From positions 12,203,001 through 12,267,000 of the forward strand of contig NC_088327.1 of NCBI RefSeq assembly GCF_036884655.1: 64,000 bases of DNA, in the 5' to 3' direction. The DNA is from Musa acuminata AAA Group (lineage: Eukaryota; Streptophyta; Magnoliopsida; Zingiberales; Musaceae). The notes under the pieces were generated by a model. The model saw only the letters and a list, made by a program, of their open reading frames with translations. It was not told the origin of the DNA and searched no databases. This document shows, in pieces, positions 35,550 to 47,400 of this stretch (position 1 is the stretch's first letter; each line of letters opens with the position of its first letter). The position numbers and the translations under genes were made by a program.

Positions 35550-37769
35550 CTGCATGCAGCAGCGAGCATGGTTGTGGACGCAGGAGGTGGCGACAAGTGG
35601 GGAGGGAGGTCCATTCCCAGCCATGGCGACAAGTGTTAAAAGCCTCCAAGGTGCTCCCCATGTGCCCTTCTCGAGTGCCCGTCGACTCCAAGTCTCCCCC
35701 CTCAACCTTTTTCTCCACCCCCATGCATCTTTTAACTTATCTGCCAACCTGCTCCTTGTTCTTGGAGTTGGAACACCAGCTAGCTTCGGCTGTGTCTGTG
35801 ATGGGGGTGGCCGAGCAAGCAGTCTTCGAGTTGTCATCTTAATCAATCACTTCTTTGTCATGTGATGGTGTTTAAAGAAACACTTTAGGACATGTTTGGG
35901 TACTTTGCCACCTACTTAATCTCCATCAAGATGAGCTGATCAACACGGCGCTATATGTTTCTTGGCATCATCATCACAATTACATTAACCAGTGCACTTG
36001 ACTCCCACTTTCTCAAGCACTCTACTCACTTCAGCATCCTGCCTTCATCTAACCATTTCAACTTTCAGCTGCCTTTATTATCGTATCAGTCAAAACCATT
36101 AATATAGTATGAGTTTTACCAATTTAATTCAGCAAGTACAGTGTCTTTGGCTACAAAGTATCAACTCCGTTTATAATACAAGGAAATCTAATAATCTGCC
36201 TATCTTAGGATAAGCATCTATCCATGTACTGCATTTGCATTTGACTGATTGATCCCAAACTTAAATCTCTAGTAGCTAAAGTTTGGATTGACTATTTAAC
36301 CTCTATTTTTTTTTTCTCATATTTGACATTATAATGTTAAGGAATTCCATTTTATTTGCATGTTGATCATAAAATTTGCCAAAATTAATTTCAAACCTGA
36401 AAATAATTGGATGATTAACATGTTGAGGCACATATAAAAATCTCCCAAATCAAATCCAAGGATATCTCGGTTCAATATCTATGGACTCAAAAATTGAAGC
36501 TTACCTGACTTTAAAGGTGGTGTTGCTTTAATGTCGTTTACCGTGAGGTCGTTGTAGCTTGGTTGTATCTCGAAGGCTCAAGCTTATCCAGAAAATCCAT
36601 AGGGGGTCATGAGAGGACACGGGAGTGGGGAGCGGATCCGGTTAGCAAGATCCCAAGGTGTGTAGAAAACCTATAGCAAAATCTCACTAAAGGTAGATTT
36701 GGTGTCGTCCCAAAGTGTGCCTTAACCTTGTTGAGGTCCCTGCACAAGTAATCATTGTCGATGGATGTTTCTGACTAGACTCACCCGATGATAAAATTAT
36801 TTGGAAATGGAAATAATAGAGATGTTTGCCCCTTTAAGCTTTGGGACTGGCTTTTATACCTAGGCAATCGATGAAGTGCGGTTGATGGTTCGTCAAGAGG
36901 CCCCTTATGTAGTGTAGAGGCTTATTTATGTCGACGGTTGGAGAGCACGCTTCTCTGAGGGAAGCGTCAGGGAAGGACAATTGAGAGAGTATCGTTTGTT
37001 AGGATTGAAGCTTATTTGGGATAAGCAATGGATGGTCTCCTACGCCAGGCATCCAGAGATAAGGAAATGGATTAATGCCCCATGCCAGGCATTTAGAGGT
37101 GGCCCAGTTATCCCAGACATGTGTGCATGTTTTTTTAAAATCATGATTGACGATGGGAGACAGGTTGCTTGTTTACGATAGATGACTCATTCAAAAAAAG
37201 AAACTAAAGGAATAAGTCTCATTATAAAAGATTAATGCACACCGCAACTGGTGTGTGTGGCATGAGTTCTTCACGCATGTCATCGCTTGGTTGAAAAGTG
37301 AATAATGTACTATTTACCTAATTATTTTTCCTATCAAAACGATTAAGAAAACATATAGGGAAAAGAAAAATTCCATGCTCGACACCTCATATAGGAAAAC
37401 AATATAATGATAATATTATTAAAAATATTAGAACAGTAAAATTTCTGAAATTGCCCTTGTCGCATGATTTCTATGCACGACACGTTCGGAGCAGCTGCGC
37501 ATCCGACACGTGAATCCGGGCCATATGGAGGGGTAATTTCGTCAACATGAGAGAGGGGCCCGCCTGGTGTTCTAGAAATGGCATTTATGTAGATTCTATC
37601 ATGGTTTAGGGGCATTCGAGTTCGCCGTCTCTTACAAAAAGCCTCGAGACAGTAGCCATGGCGTCGAACAGTTCCCCCTTCCTTCTCCTCACGTAGAGTG
37701 TCGAGGAAGACTGCCGTTGTTGTTCTTGAAGTCAACACCGAAGGGCAGTGGAAGAGAGCATTATAGGAG
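35470..37769. other. Spacer between element A and the HD-Zip gene
   Basis: A (GA)n tract at 35516-35548 lies close to the end of element A. Between about 36420 and 37190 the sequence has the look of a degraded LTR (a TGTTGAGGCACAT start and a TATA-like TTTTATACC near 36850), but I could not find a partner copy or target duplication. The rest is AT-rich and has no recognisable gene. The last 200 bp are leader and promoter of the HD-Zip gene. Confidence 0.4.
35516..35548. repeat. (GA)n microsatellite
   Basis: About 16 uninterrupted GA units lie 47 bp after the end of element A. Confidence 0.95.
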
Positions 37770-38589
37770 ATGGTGAACAATGAGATGATCTCCGAGGTTG
37801 GGATGAGCCACGAGGAGGAGAAGATGCGCGTATCCTTTCTCCTCGCCTCCGAACTCCACCCTCAGATGCCTCAGGGTTAGTCCATTCATTCGTTCATCCG
37901 TTCATTCCTCGCACTCTTCCCGTGACTTCCTATCTAATGCTTGTGTTACCGATGGTAGGAGAGACGAGGGTGCGTCGGAGGAGGAAGAGGACGAAGGGCG
38001 AGGGGGCGGAAGGCGACGCGAAGAAGAGGCGGCTGAGCGACGAGCAGGTGAGGTTCTTGGAGACGAGCTTCGGGGAGGAGAAGAAGCTGGAGTTCGAGAG
38101 GAAGGTCCACCTGGCCACCGAGCTCGGCCTCGACCCCAAGCAGGTCGCCGTTTGGTTCCAGAACCGCCGGGCGCGGCACAAGAGCAAGCAGGTGGAGGAG
38201 GCCTATCTCAAGCTCAAGTCCATCCACGACGCCACCGTCGTCGAGAAGTGCCACCTGGAGACCGAGGTACATGATCTCGAATTCCCAGTCACCTTCCAAT
38301 GCTGGATCGCACCGGCTGAACCAAATGATAGCAGGTGCTGAAGCTGAAAGATAAGCTTCTCGAAGCCGAAGAAGAGATCAGGAAGCTTTCCCTTGTGGCA
38401 AATGGAGGTGTCGTCGGCGGCAACGGTGGCAGCGGCGAGGTCATTGGCAGTCCCAGCTCATCAACTTTGACTTACCAGCCAGTAGTTGCAGACTTCGGAG
38501 CGGCCGAGAAGGAAGCTGAGCTGATGTACATACAGGAGTACGAATTCAACAACTCCATGATGGAGTGGGCATATTTCTATGGTATGTAA
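37770..38589 (+). CDS. HOX14: Class I HD-Zip transcription factor, HOX14/VRS1 (ATHB-21/40/53) clade
   Basis: Nuclear DNA-binding protein with a homeodomain fused to a leucine zipper; class I members dimerise on CAATNATTG-type sites. Exons are 37770-37875, 37959-38266 and 38335-38589, giving 222 aa with GT-AG introns of 83 and 68 bp. A basic stretch ([10 protein letters not shown], about 39-48) leads into the homeodomain (about 57-112), with helix 3 [16 protein letters not shown] (Trp at 101). The zipper runs across the exon 2/3 join ([23 protein letters not shown]). The acidic aromatic C-terminus ([10 protein letters not shown]) resembles the activation motif of class I proteins. Arg-His after WFQNRRA and the zipper spacing place it with HOX14, barley VRS1 and maize GT1, repressors of lateral organ or bud growth. 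The exact orthologue within the clade cannot be fixed from one sequence. Confidence 0.9.
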
Positions 38590-39993
38590 ACTGCCTTATG
38601 TGATTAATCCATGTAAATTACTAGTCTTCCCCAAAGCCCATTCTCTCACTAACAGTCACAGAAATGTCCAGTTTTGGGGTCTACTTTTGTTGTATGATAT
38701 AGCTAGCAGATGTTGCCCTGTAATTGTTTCTCTTCTTTCCCTTCTTCTTCTTCTTCTTCTTGTTTACTGTTGTAGAAGGTGGTGATCAGTGTTAAGCAAC
38801 AAACCTGTACATTCACTCTTAGTTTACTGCCACTTCATTGCTTACCGCAGTCACGAACAGAAGTCGGCCATGTAAACTAGAAAATGGAGCTTTCTGCAAC
38901 CACTGCCTGTTCCTGAGTTGATGCTGTCATGGCCTTTCTGTACTGAAAAGAATGGAAGAGACAAAGGGAAAGATGGAAGGTTTTGCAGTGGGCGTTGCTG
39001 CCTTCCAACAGAGAAACAGCCAGTCACATTGAGGGGAATGCCATGTGTTGCGGCCGGGCTTTTCGATCTTTGTCTCACGCTCGCTCTTCTGATCTCTGCC
39101 TTTACTCGACGCCACAGGCTATCCGAGTTGCCGGAGAAGGCGAGTGCACATGAGCTGCCTTCGTGTGGGGGACAGCGTTTTAACTCATGCTCTTTCTTCT
39201 TCTGCTAGCCAACGAGTGCTTCGGAACTCAACCTTATCCATCTTTTCCATAATCTGGGCGACAAAGAGATCAAGTCAGTCGCCCATCTGTGCCTTCCTCC
39301 ATGTGATGATGCTTCCTTGACCCGGAAATGGCGACGCATGAGACTCTGCTGCTGCTGCAGCATTATGTGCAGAAATGTGCTTGTAGATTGTGGAATGCCA
39401 TTCAGGTCTCAACTCCCATCTCATTCACTCATGCCAGAGAAGTACTCATTTACGGGCTCTTAAAGAAGATATAGTTCGATTAATGGAGATGGCATGCCCT
39501 GTGAACCTAAGCAGGTTACAGGGTTCTACTGCCTTTGGTATGACAATCCACTGAAAGATTCTGCCGATCTAATGACTGGCACAGAGCTTCCTGAATCCAA
39601 GAATTTGCTCATCCGCATCTCAAGCAACACACGAATGCTTAAGCTCAAACAGCATTTGTATTTCAAAGCCAAATTAATCCAGAACACCAAGTAGCTTATG
39701 AGCAAAAGAGCTGTACAGATACAACACGAGAAGGTTTGGAATTTTGGGGAACAGCAGCTGATGACAAAAACTTGGTACTGCTGTGACAAAATACATACAT
39801 TTCAAAATGTTCAAACACAACACAGGAGGAGTTACACAAAGGTCATTTGCTCAACCTGAGGAGAGTCAGCTTTTACGGTTGAAACAACACCGATAACAGA
39901 GCAAACACTATATTTTGGGGGTTCTCCGCCTTTTATGTTCAGCTCCTATCATCATGAAAACCTTCCGAGCAGAGAGAAGGATTTCTGAAACAT
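38590..39993. other. Convergent 3' region between the HD-Zip and DeSI-like genes
   Basis: 3'UTR sequence is expected from both sides, with a short TTC run near 38745-38761. No other gene is visible. Confidence 0.45.
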
Positions 39994-42071
39994 CTATTGA
40001 TCTTTTCTTTGGATGTAGTCACAATTTTGATCATCATGATCCTTGAAAGGAAGGGCGGTGGACCTCCTGAACTGCCATGGTGGAAAACACCCTTTTAACG
40101 AAGGCAAGAAAACCGAAGGTGTGGACAAGTGTCTTGGACGCATGGAAATTGAAGATAAGCAACTGAAAGCAGTTCTAAGTCTCCTTTTCTCGCCGTCCTC
40201 GGTTGGTGAATCGGGGTCTTCGGGAGCTGCTGCTATCTTGGAAGCCTCAGGAAGAAGGCAATTGCAGAAGGAGCCTGCACAATATGCACTCAACCTAATG
40301 GTGACTTGTTCTGAGTAACTGCTAAGATAGAACTAAGAATAAGCTGACACCACATCAGTGAATTATGATTACTCAAGAGTGATGATGTTACAAAGTAAAG
40401 AATAAGAGAATATAACACAAGATAGAAATTACATTGATAGACTGATCATGGTAGACTGCCCATAGAATCCGGATCTAAGTTATGGGTTCAAACACTTTAA
40501 ATAAATGTCAGAACTTTTAGATGGTAAGATGTTACGGGTACATATAATAGAAAATCCTTTGAACTTTGTAGGCACTCTCGAAACAGTATATTGAAGTATT
40601 AAACTTAGGGAGTATAAGCCCTCTTTGCCCTGATGAAACCTTCAGCACCTCGTTTGCTGAGATATCTGTTCACCTTATTTCTATGCCCTGAGATATCTGC
40701 GGAGGAACAGGTAAAGATTATGTATGTGAAATATGTCAGAGGAATTGGCTAAAAGTTTTGGTAAGAGTCTCTCATTAGCTGTAATTATGTTCAAGGAACG
40801 AAAATCCGCTCTGGCTACTTAATCAAGAGAGTATGTCTTTAAATATATCAAAATTTATGGAACTCTTCCCATGAACAGGTGCCATGAAATAGTGGCTAAA
40901 AATCTAAAAGGATTTCACTAAAGAGAAGCCACAGGGATCAATATCAGCTCTGCTGCGGTAATCTCCAACAAATTACTCGAGTAGACCAGTTCCATCAAAA
41001 TTCCTGCAAGGAAGACTCCAATAGGGAACCGTTTCGTGTTTCACTTGGCATGTTGGTTGTGGCTCTGTCAAGTGTTCAAAAGAGGTGGACTCTTTCTTCT
41101 AAATTACAGAGAAAAATTTGAGTCAAAAACTTATCAGAGAAAACCCAATTTCTTCCAATCCATTTCCCTAATTGCTGCAAGAATTTTTGCTGCATATATG
41201 GTTGATCATGCAAATTAGTAATTGAATACCGATACACCGAAGATGCAGAAAAAAAAATGCTTGAGCGGTAGAGAAATATGGTGAAGTCGTCCATGACATA
41301 TCGCAAACCATTTTACATTTTATAATTACAAAAAGTACAGATAAAAGTGTGAAATCAAGAAGATACATACCTATCCTCGCAAGACGATTCACCCATTTTG
41401 GAATTGAATTGCCGGTCAACTTATAAATGATGTCCTCACAGAAATGGTTGCAGTTCTTCACGATCAAATGGTAACTATCTCCATTGTAGTTTACAGACTG
41501 TACCTCCACAAACTCTCTAACTTGTCGTGGATCTAAACAAGTTGTACCCATCAATATCGATTTCCTAAACTTGAATCCCGGACATTGATGAGGCTCAACT
41601 TCAAAGACCCCGCTTGTTGGGTAGTCATGCGCTCCAAATGCATATTCAACACCGTGTACTACAAGCACATTAACAGATAAATTAACAAGTGTAACTAATT
41701 AAATATCAGTTGACAGAGAATATTATCGGTAGTTGTTTCATGAGACTTAATGGTCAAGAGTAACTTCTGTTGAATCAGAAGGAACAACCAAAAAGGAAAT
41801 CACAGAATTTAGTGGGAAATCATTTATGTTATAACTAAACAAACAAGGAGCGGATAACAGCACCTTCGATCCCTGTGTGAAATACCCCAAGGCCTACCCA
41901 GTACATGTAACCATTCATCAGTGTCAAATCATATACGTTCAGATAAACTGGTGCGCTGCCTGGAGAGTGGCTAGCCGAACGAACCTTGGGGAAGAGACAG
42001 AAAGGGATGGAAGGTTTCCCGCCCAAACAAAGAGACATGAGAGACTTCCATTCCTTTGAAGTCAACTTCAT
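39994..42071 (-). CDS. PPPDE / DeSI-like thiol peptidase (deSUMOylase or deubiquitinase)
   Basis: PPPDE-domain papain-fold isopeptidase that removes SUMO or ubiquitin-type modifiers; the plant members' substrates are mostly unknown. Coding exons (minus) are 42071-41864, 41658-41371 and 40274-39994, 258 aa, all GT-AG with phases 1 and 1. The domain covers about residues 42-165: APVYLNVYDLTLMNGYMYW, catalytic His in GVFHTGIEV, the conserved EYAFGAHDYPTSGVFEVEP, and catalytic Cys in KNCNHFCEDI, followed by IPKWVNRLARIG. Exon 3 encodes the plant-type tail: a Cys pair (SFCNCLLPE), an acidic linker and a Ser/Arg-rich end (RRLRTAFSCLSSISM). The ATG at 42071 is four bases after an acceptor, so a leader intron reaching to about 43.2 kb is likely. 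The 1.1-kb second intron contains nothing recognised. Confidence 0.9.
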
Positions 42072-43163
42072 CTTCCTTCAAGTTTGAAAAGAAAAGAATC
42101 AGTCAGCAAACCTTCTCAGCACATAATAGAAACAAATACGAGCAAAGAAACTCTAGAAACATACAACATGCAGTGGTGAATGGAGAACATATTACATGAC
42201 ATCAGATCCTTTATTTTGAAAAAGAAAAATCACTGATGACTGCAAAATATCCGAATCAAACTAGTTCTTTTATCTTTGAATAAACTAAATCAGATACTTG
42301 GCATAACATGTAAAAGGCAACAACAAGCATGGCATGGGCCTAACGCAAGATCCAAGGAGAAACCCTTATGAGCAACCCAAGAATCAATACAAGACTGTAT
42401 CTTCCTCTTAGAACAGACTCGTGCAATCCAAAGTGTCTGTGGCAAAACCACTAAACAAACAAACTGGCACTAAAAATACTAAACAGTAGTGTGAATCTAA
42501 CATTTCATGAGATTGTAGCAACATATTAAACTCTCCAGCAACTGGAAACGAAAAGATCAATTGTTGGAACAGAGATTAACAGAAACGCCGCTTGTATGCA
42601 ACATTTGAGAGTACCACTCAAGAAAATCCATACATGGCCGGTGGATGAGAGGAAGTCATCAAGATAGATTGATAAATAATTGTGGATCTACCTCCCTGAT
42701 CTTTCTTCTTCATTCTCTTTTGTCGAAAAGGTGCAATCTCGAGGCGGTGAAAGAAGCATCAAGATGGAAATATTACCACAAGATGTCTGGAAATCTTCGA
42801 ACAGACTCAGATACAGCCAAGAAACCGGCAGTCAACGCACATTTCTGAGAAGAGGAGAATGATGAAGAGCCAAATCTTAAAATAAAACTCGAAACACATT
42901 TATCCGTTCAAGAAAAGCAGTCTCGGTCACAGATTCATTTCGGGAGGGAGGAAGCGGAAGAGGACAAACAAGTCCTCCCTGCGCTTCACCTGATAAAGAA
43001 GTACCACATTGCTGTGAGGTCCAGAGAATCCTATGTAAATAAGATTCAGCTTCATGCTTGTACTGATTTATTCCCCCCAAACCCCCCAAAACGAAAAAAT
43101 CAAAACTTTTAAGCATACGGCTGTCCGAGAACCACTTTTTACTTAGAGAGACGATTACCTTCA

Positions 43164-43167
<4 letters not shown>

Positions 43168-43196
<29 letters not shown>
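43168..43196. repeat. (GA)n microsatellite next to the leader donor
   Basis: Uninterrupted GA units lie inside the presumed leader intron of the DeSI-like gene, just downstream of its donor on the minus strand. Confidence 0.9.
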
Positions 43197-43198
<2 letters not shown>

Positions 43199-43202
43199 TT
43201 AC

Positions 43203-43257
43203 CCTCCTCTCCAAGGAGACCCGACTCAGCAACGGAGGAGGCCACCGCCGGGTACAT
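43203..43257 (-). promoter_or_regulatory. Leader exon with uORF upstream of the DeSI-like gene
   Basis: The minus strand has an ATG at 43257 followed by 18 open codons (MYPAVASSVAESGLLGEE) and a strong donor (GAGG|GTAAGT) at 43202. If joined to the acceptor at 42076 (CTTGAAG|GAAGATG), the uORF adds Gly-Arg and stops at a TGA that overlaps the main ATG as ATGA. The leader splice itself is inferred from sequence signals. Confidence 0.5.
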
Positions 43258-44462
43258 GGAGAACGGCCATTTCGATGGGCAAAGAGGACACCACCAACTG
43301 GTCCAACTCTCTCCTCAAGAACCAACCAAAAAAACACGGACGGACAAAGAAAGAATCCACAAAGAGAAGCAAAGAACGGCCAATGCACTGGAATGGGAGA
43401 TATCAGACGCTAGAGAGATGGAAAGGGAGAGATGAGAAATCTCTCAGGATTTGGAGCTGACACAGCTTTCTCCACAGCGAGTCCCTCTCTGCCACTATTC
43501 TCTTTAATTAATTAATTAATTAATTAATTAATTAAAAAGGAGTAAAACAAATAATTAGAATTTAGCTTTTATAATAATAAAAATACTGCTTTTATTGGTG
43601 AATTTAATAATGAGAAATGCCAGCGGAAAGAGACCTCTTTTTCTGATTCCAAGTGGGATTAAATTAATATTTATTAGTTCTAAGTCATCCGCAGTTGCCA
43701 ATGTGCGGTGTTCGTGCATACATCCATTTAATTTATCTTAATAATATTATCCGAATAATTTGAATCATGATTTACATTTTAATTTTCTTTATTCATATAG
43801 TTAAACCCTCTTTTCTGTATCTTTTTCATATAAATTATACAGCGCCTACCACAACATCAATCTCCTAAAAAGGTTTCCAACCATCCTTACCGGTCAAACG
43901 TACTGTGGAGTTGAACGCCACAAACTCTGAGAAAGCAATAAACTCTCCACAGTTAAGACTTACTAAGACAATAAATATAAAATCAACATTTGCAATCTAT
44001 ACGATAAGAAACTAAATAAACTTTTTTTGCTTGAGAGTAGAAACAATGATACATTAGAATGCCTTTTTGTAACATGAAATAATGAAGAGAAATCAAAATG
44101 CAGTAGCAAATATCATGAGACTGTGTACAACCATCAATTCAGAGGATATCAAGGAAAACATGTAACATAAACAAGCGTGACATCGGATCCAATCTCTGCA
44201 CTATGAAAAGAAGAGCTTTGAGAAGCATATATAAAAAATTTCACTTCAGGGTCAACGAAACTTGTCCAGGCTTGATAATTAATTAATCATATGCATGTTC
44301 ATTGTGTTGAAATGTTTAACTACCAATCTCTCTTATATCAGGATTCCAACTTCTTGACAAAATCAATCGCATCAAAATAGTCAACAATGTAATCACCAAA
44401 GATTCGAAAAATCTCAAACACCATTAGGCTCTGAATGGTACTCATGTCATGCCTGCGTAAAT
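43258..44462. other. Spacer between the DeSI-like gene and SerRS
   Basis: The promoter side of the DeSI-like gene gives way to AT-rich sequence with a (TTAA)n-type tract at 43504-43535. No coding signal was found. Confidence 0.5.
43504..43535. repeat. (TAAT)n microsatellite
   Basis: About eight tetranucleotide units. Confidence 0.9.
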
Positions 44463-47400
44463 TTACTTGCCTGCTTGTGGTCCAGCATTTTCCTGTTCAA
44501 TACCAGTAGAGAGGGAAAAAACTTAGCCTGATTGGTGTTCGTTAAACAGAGCATTTGTCTGGATAAAATAAATGGGGGGGCAAAATTAAACCTACCTTGG
44601 CTTTAGACTTTTTTGTTTTGGCTTCAGGTTCTGTCTTGAAGCTAAGGAATTCTATGCCACCCATGTAGGGTTGTAAGACTTTTGGAATTTCAACTCCATG
44701 TTCGGTCTGATAGTTCTCCAAAATGCAACAAATAGTCCTTTCAGTTGCAGTTAAAGTAGAATTTAACATATGGACATACTGCTTTGCTTGCTCATCATTC
44801 TGCCAAAAGACATGAAGCAGAAATAATTTAGTGCCAATTTTCATACATAATAAACCTTAAATCAACAAAATATTGGATGCATGATGAGTTATATTTTGTC
44901 TTTTCATGAATAAAAAAAAAAGACTTTTCAAACACATTAGATAGAGTAAAAAAAGCAGTTATCGGTGTCTTGCCTTCTTTTGCCCATATCCGATCCCTAG
45001 CCTCCTGGATTGGTAGTCCGTGCAATTTGAACAAGAAACCAACTCCCTATATGTCTTTGATGCAGGAAACCACCCTTCCAAATCATACTTCTTAGCTGCT
45101 GCATCATTCAAGGCACCGGAAACTATGGCAACAACTTGATAGGGAATGTTCAGCTGAAAGAAAGTAATCCAAAAAAGTTCACATGCCTAACAGGAATACA
45201 TAAAAAAAAGAGAAGTTTCACAAAAATAGACCTCCTTATAGAAATCCTCTGAATTCTTCAGCATTTCTTCATGCATCTCCCACGAGTCGCTACCATTCGG
45301 ACTAGTGATGCAGAACTGCTCTACTTTTTCAAATTGGTGGACCCTGAAAATACCCAATGTGTCTCGACCATGTGAACCAGCTTCCTTCCGGAAGCAGGTT
45401 GAATACCCAGCATATCTAATACACAACAAAAATAATATCATTAATCAAATGAAATTTTATAGTCTGTGCAGACGAGTTGCAAAATTTTATAATATGGTAT
45501 CACAAAACACATCATACCGTACGGGAAGATCTTGAGGATAAATTCGATCATTTAGATGGTATGCACACAATGGTTGTTCAGCAGTGGCAATCAGATATTT
45601 GTCATCTCCTTCACCCGTAACCTGGTAAAATTAAATTAACACCATGATGTCATCATCTCATGTCAACTCACATACAGGCAGCCAGAAAAAGCATGAAAAA
45701 TAAAGCATGTCAATCTTTGTGGTTTTAGATATTTGCAGTGCTTGCCATTAGAATCATATAATGTGGTTAAATTAAAAAAAAAAAAAACAATCAATCCAAT
45801 GACAAAAAAAATCAACTTTAAATGGACATTACAATATATTTTAAACTCCGGGAAAACATATATCCAACTGGAACCAAATTATTTAAAAAGATACCATCCC
45901 AAGCCTCTTCCGTATTTACGAAAGAAACAACTGCAAATTGATCGATATCAATGATAAGCTGCCAATGTTATTGTGGTTGTATTTTATGATCTCTTCCAGT
46001 ATGCATTATTTCTGCTGATATCCCAACATGTTCATAATTTCAATATAAATCAAATATTTCAAATGTAAATATAGTCCCCCCTATGACCACAGCTCAACAT
46101 CACCATCTACACGGTCACCTCTACACCATCCCATTCTTCTGACGCCACAGGTCCATCATCACAGCAACATCTCTCCACAAAAATCCAACTACCGCAGCTG
46201 CTACCTTCACCCACCACCACCATCTGCTACAACCATTGCCATGGTCTCCACTCCACCACTGTAGCAATCTAGTTATGACTACAACCACAACTGCCACCTC
46301 CTTCAAAACCATCCAGTCATCAAAACCACTACCAAGTATCATCTCCACAACAATTTGATAGCATCAAAAAATTCAAATATTAACCAACTGTTATCAATTA
46401 ACATACAGGCGAATGCAGAAGTCACTAATTTCAGGAACAACTGCAAAAGTGTGAGGCAAAAATAGTATGGCCACGCTACAACGATTTGAACATGTAGCAG
46501 GGCCTGACAAGAATGAAGACAAAAATGTAGTGAAGGGTCCACTAAAACTAGGCAGGCTCTGTTAAGATAGTAGAGAATAGAAAGAACAAGCTGCATTTGC
46601 TAATTTGGGGATTGATTATATTAACTTACAACTTAAAACAAGACCACCTAGGCTTGGTAGAAAGTGATCTTCTATGATATTAATACCTTGTACGGAGTAG
46701 GTATTTTTATATGCTACTCTGAGCAAGATACTGCCGCATTGATATAGGGGTCCATTTTCAGATTTAAGCCTGTTTCCAAAACCTATGGAATATGTGCAGA
46801 TAGATGGCTTAAACATTGCTATTTCTAAATGTTACTTAATTATAGGGTCGGGGATACAAAAAAGTTGAGCAATCCACTCAAAAATAACTAGGACCCAATA
46901 GAGAGAGAGAGAAAAGAAGAAAGAGAGATGAAATTAGAAAGGCATTTGATAGAGACAAAATAAAAGAAAAAGCACATCAACATGTTTAATCACTTATTTA
47001 TATGGTAAGTAATAAGTTGTAGCACTCAAAAACTACTGGTAAGATTTAGAATGTTAAATGGGAATCCTGAGAGTCTAACTTAATCACATAGGACATTCAA
47101 TCAACCTAAGTACTCACCAACTCCAAATGGCAAAATAATCATAATCAAAGTTATCAAAGGCTCTAGGCACGTAGAGGTTCTAAGGTCACTCAGAGCCTAG
47201 GTGTAAAAAAATGATGTTAAAATTTTATGAAAACAGGAATCGTAGTATAGATTCCTTCTCATATAATTTTAACTAATCAGCTCAGATGGTAGATTTATAT
47301 CCTGCATAAGTAGGAAAATGCAATTCAATGACAAATGCAAAAAAAAGAACAACGGTGCCAGATGCAATCTTGCAGCAAAAACAAAGTAAAAGCAACAATG

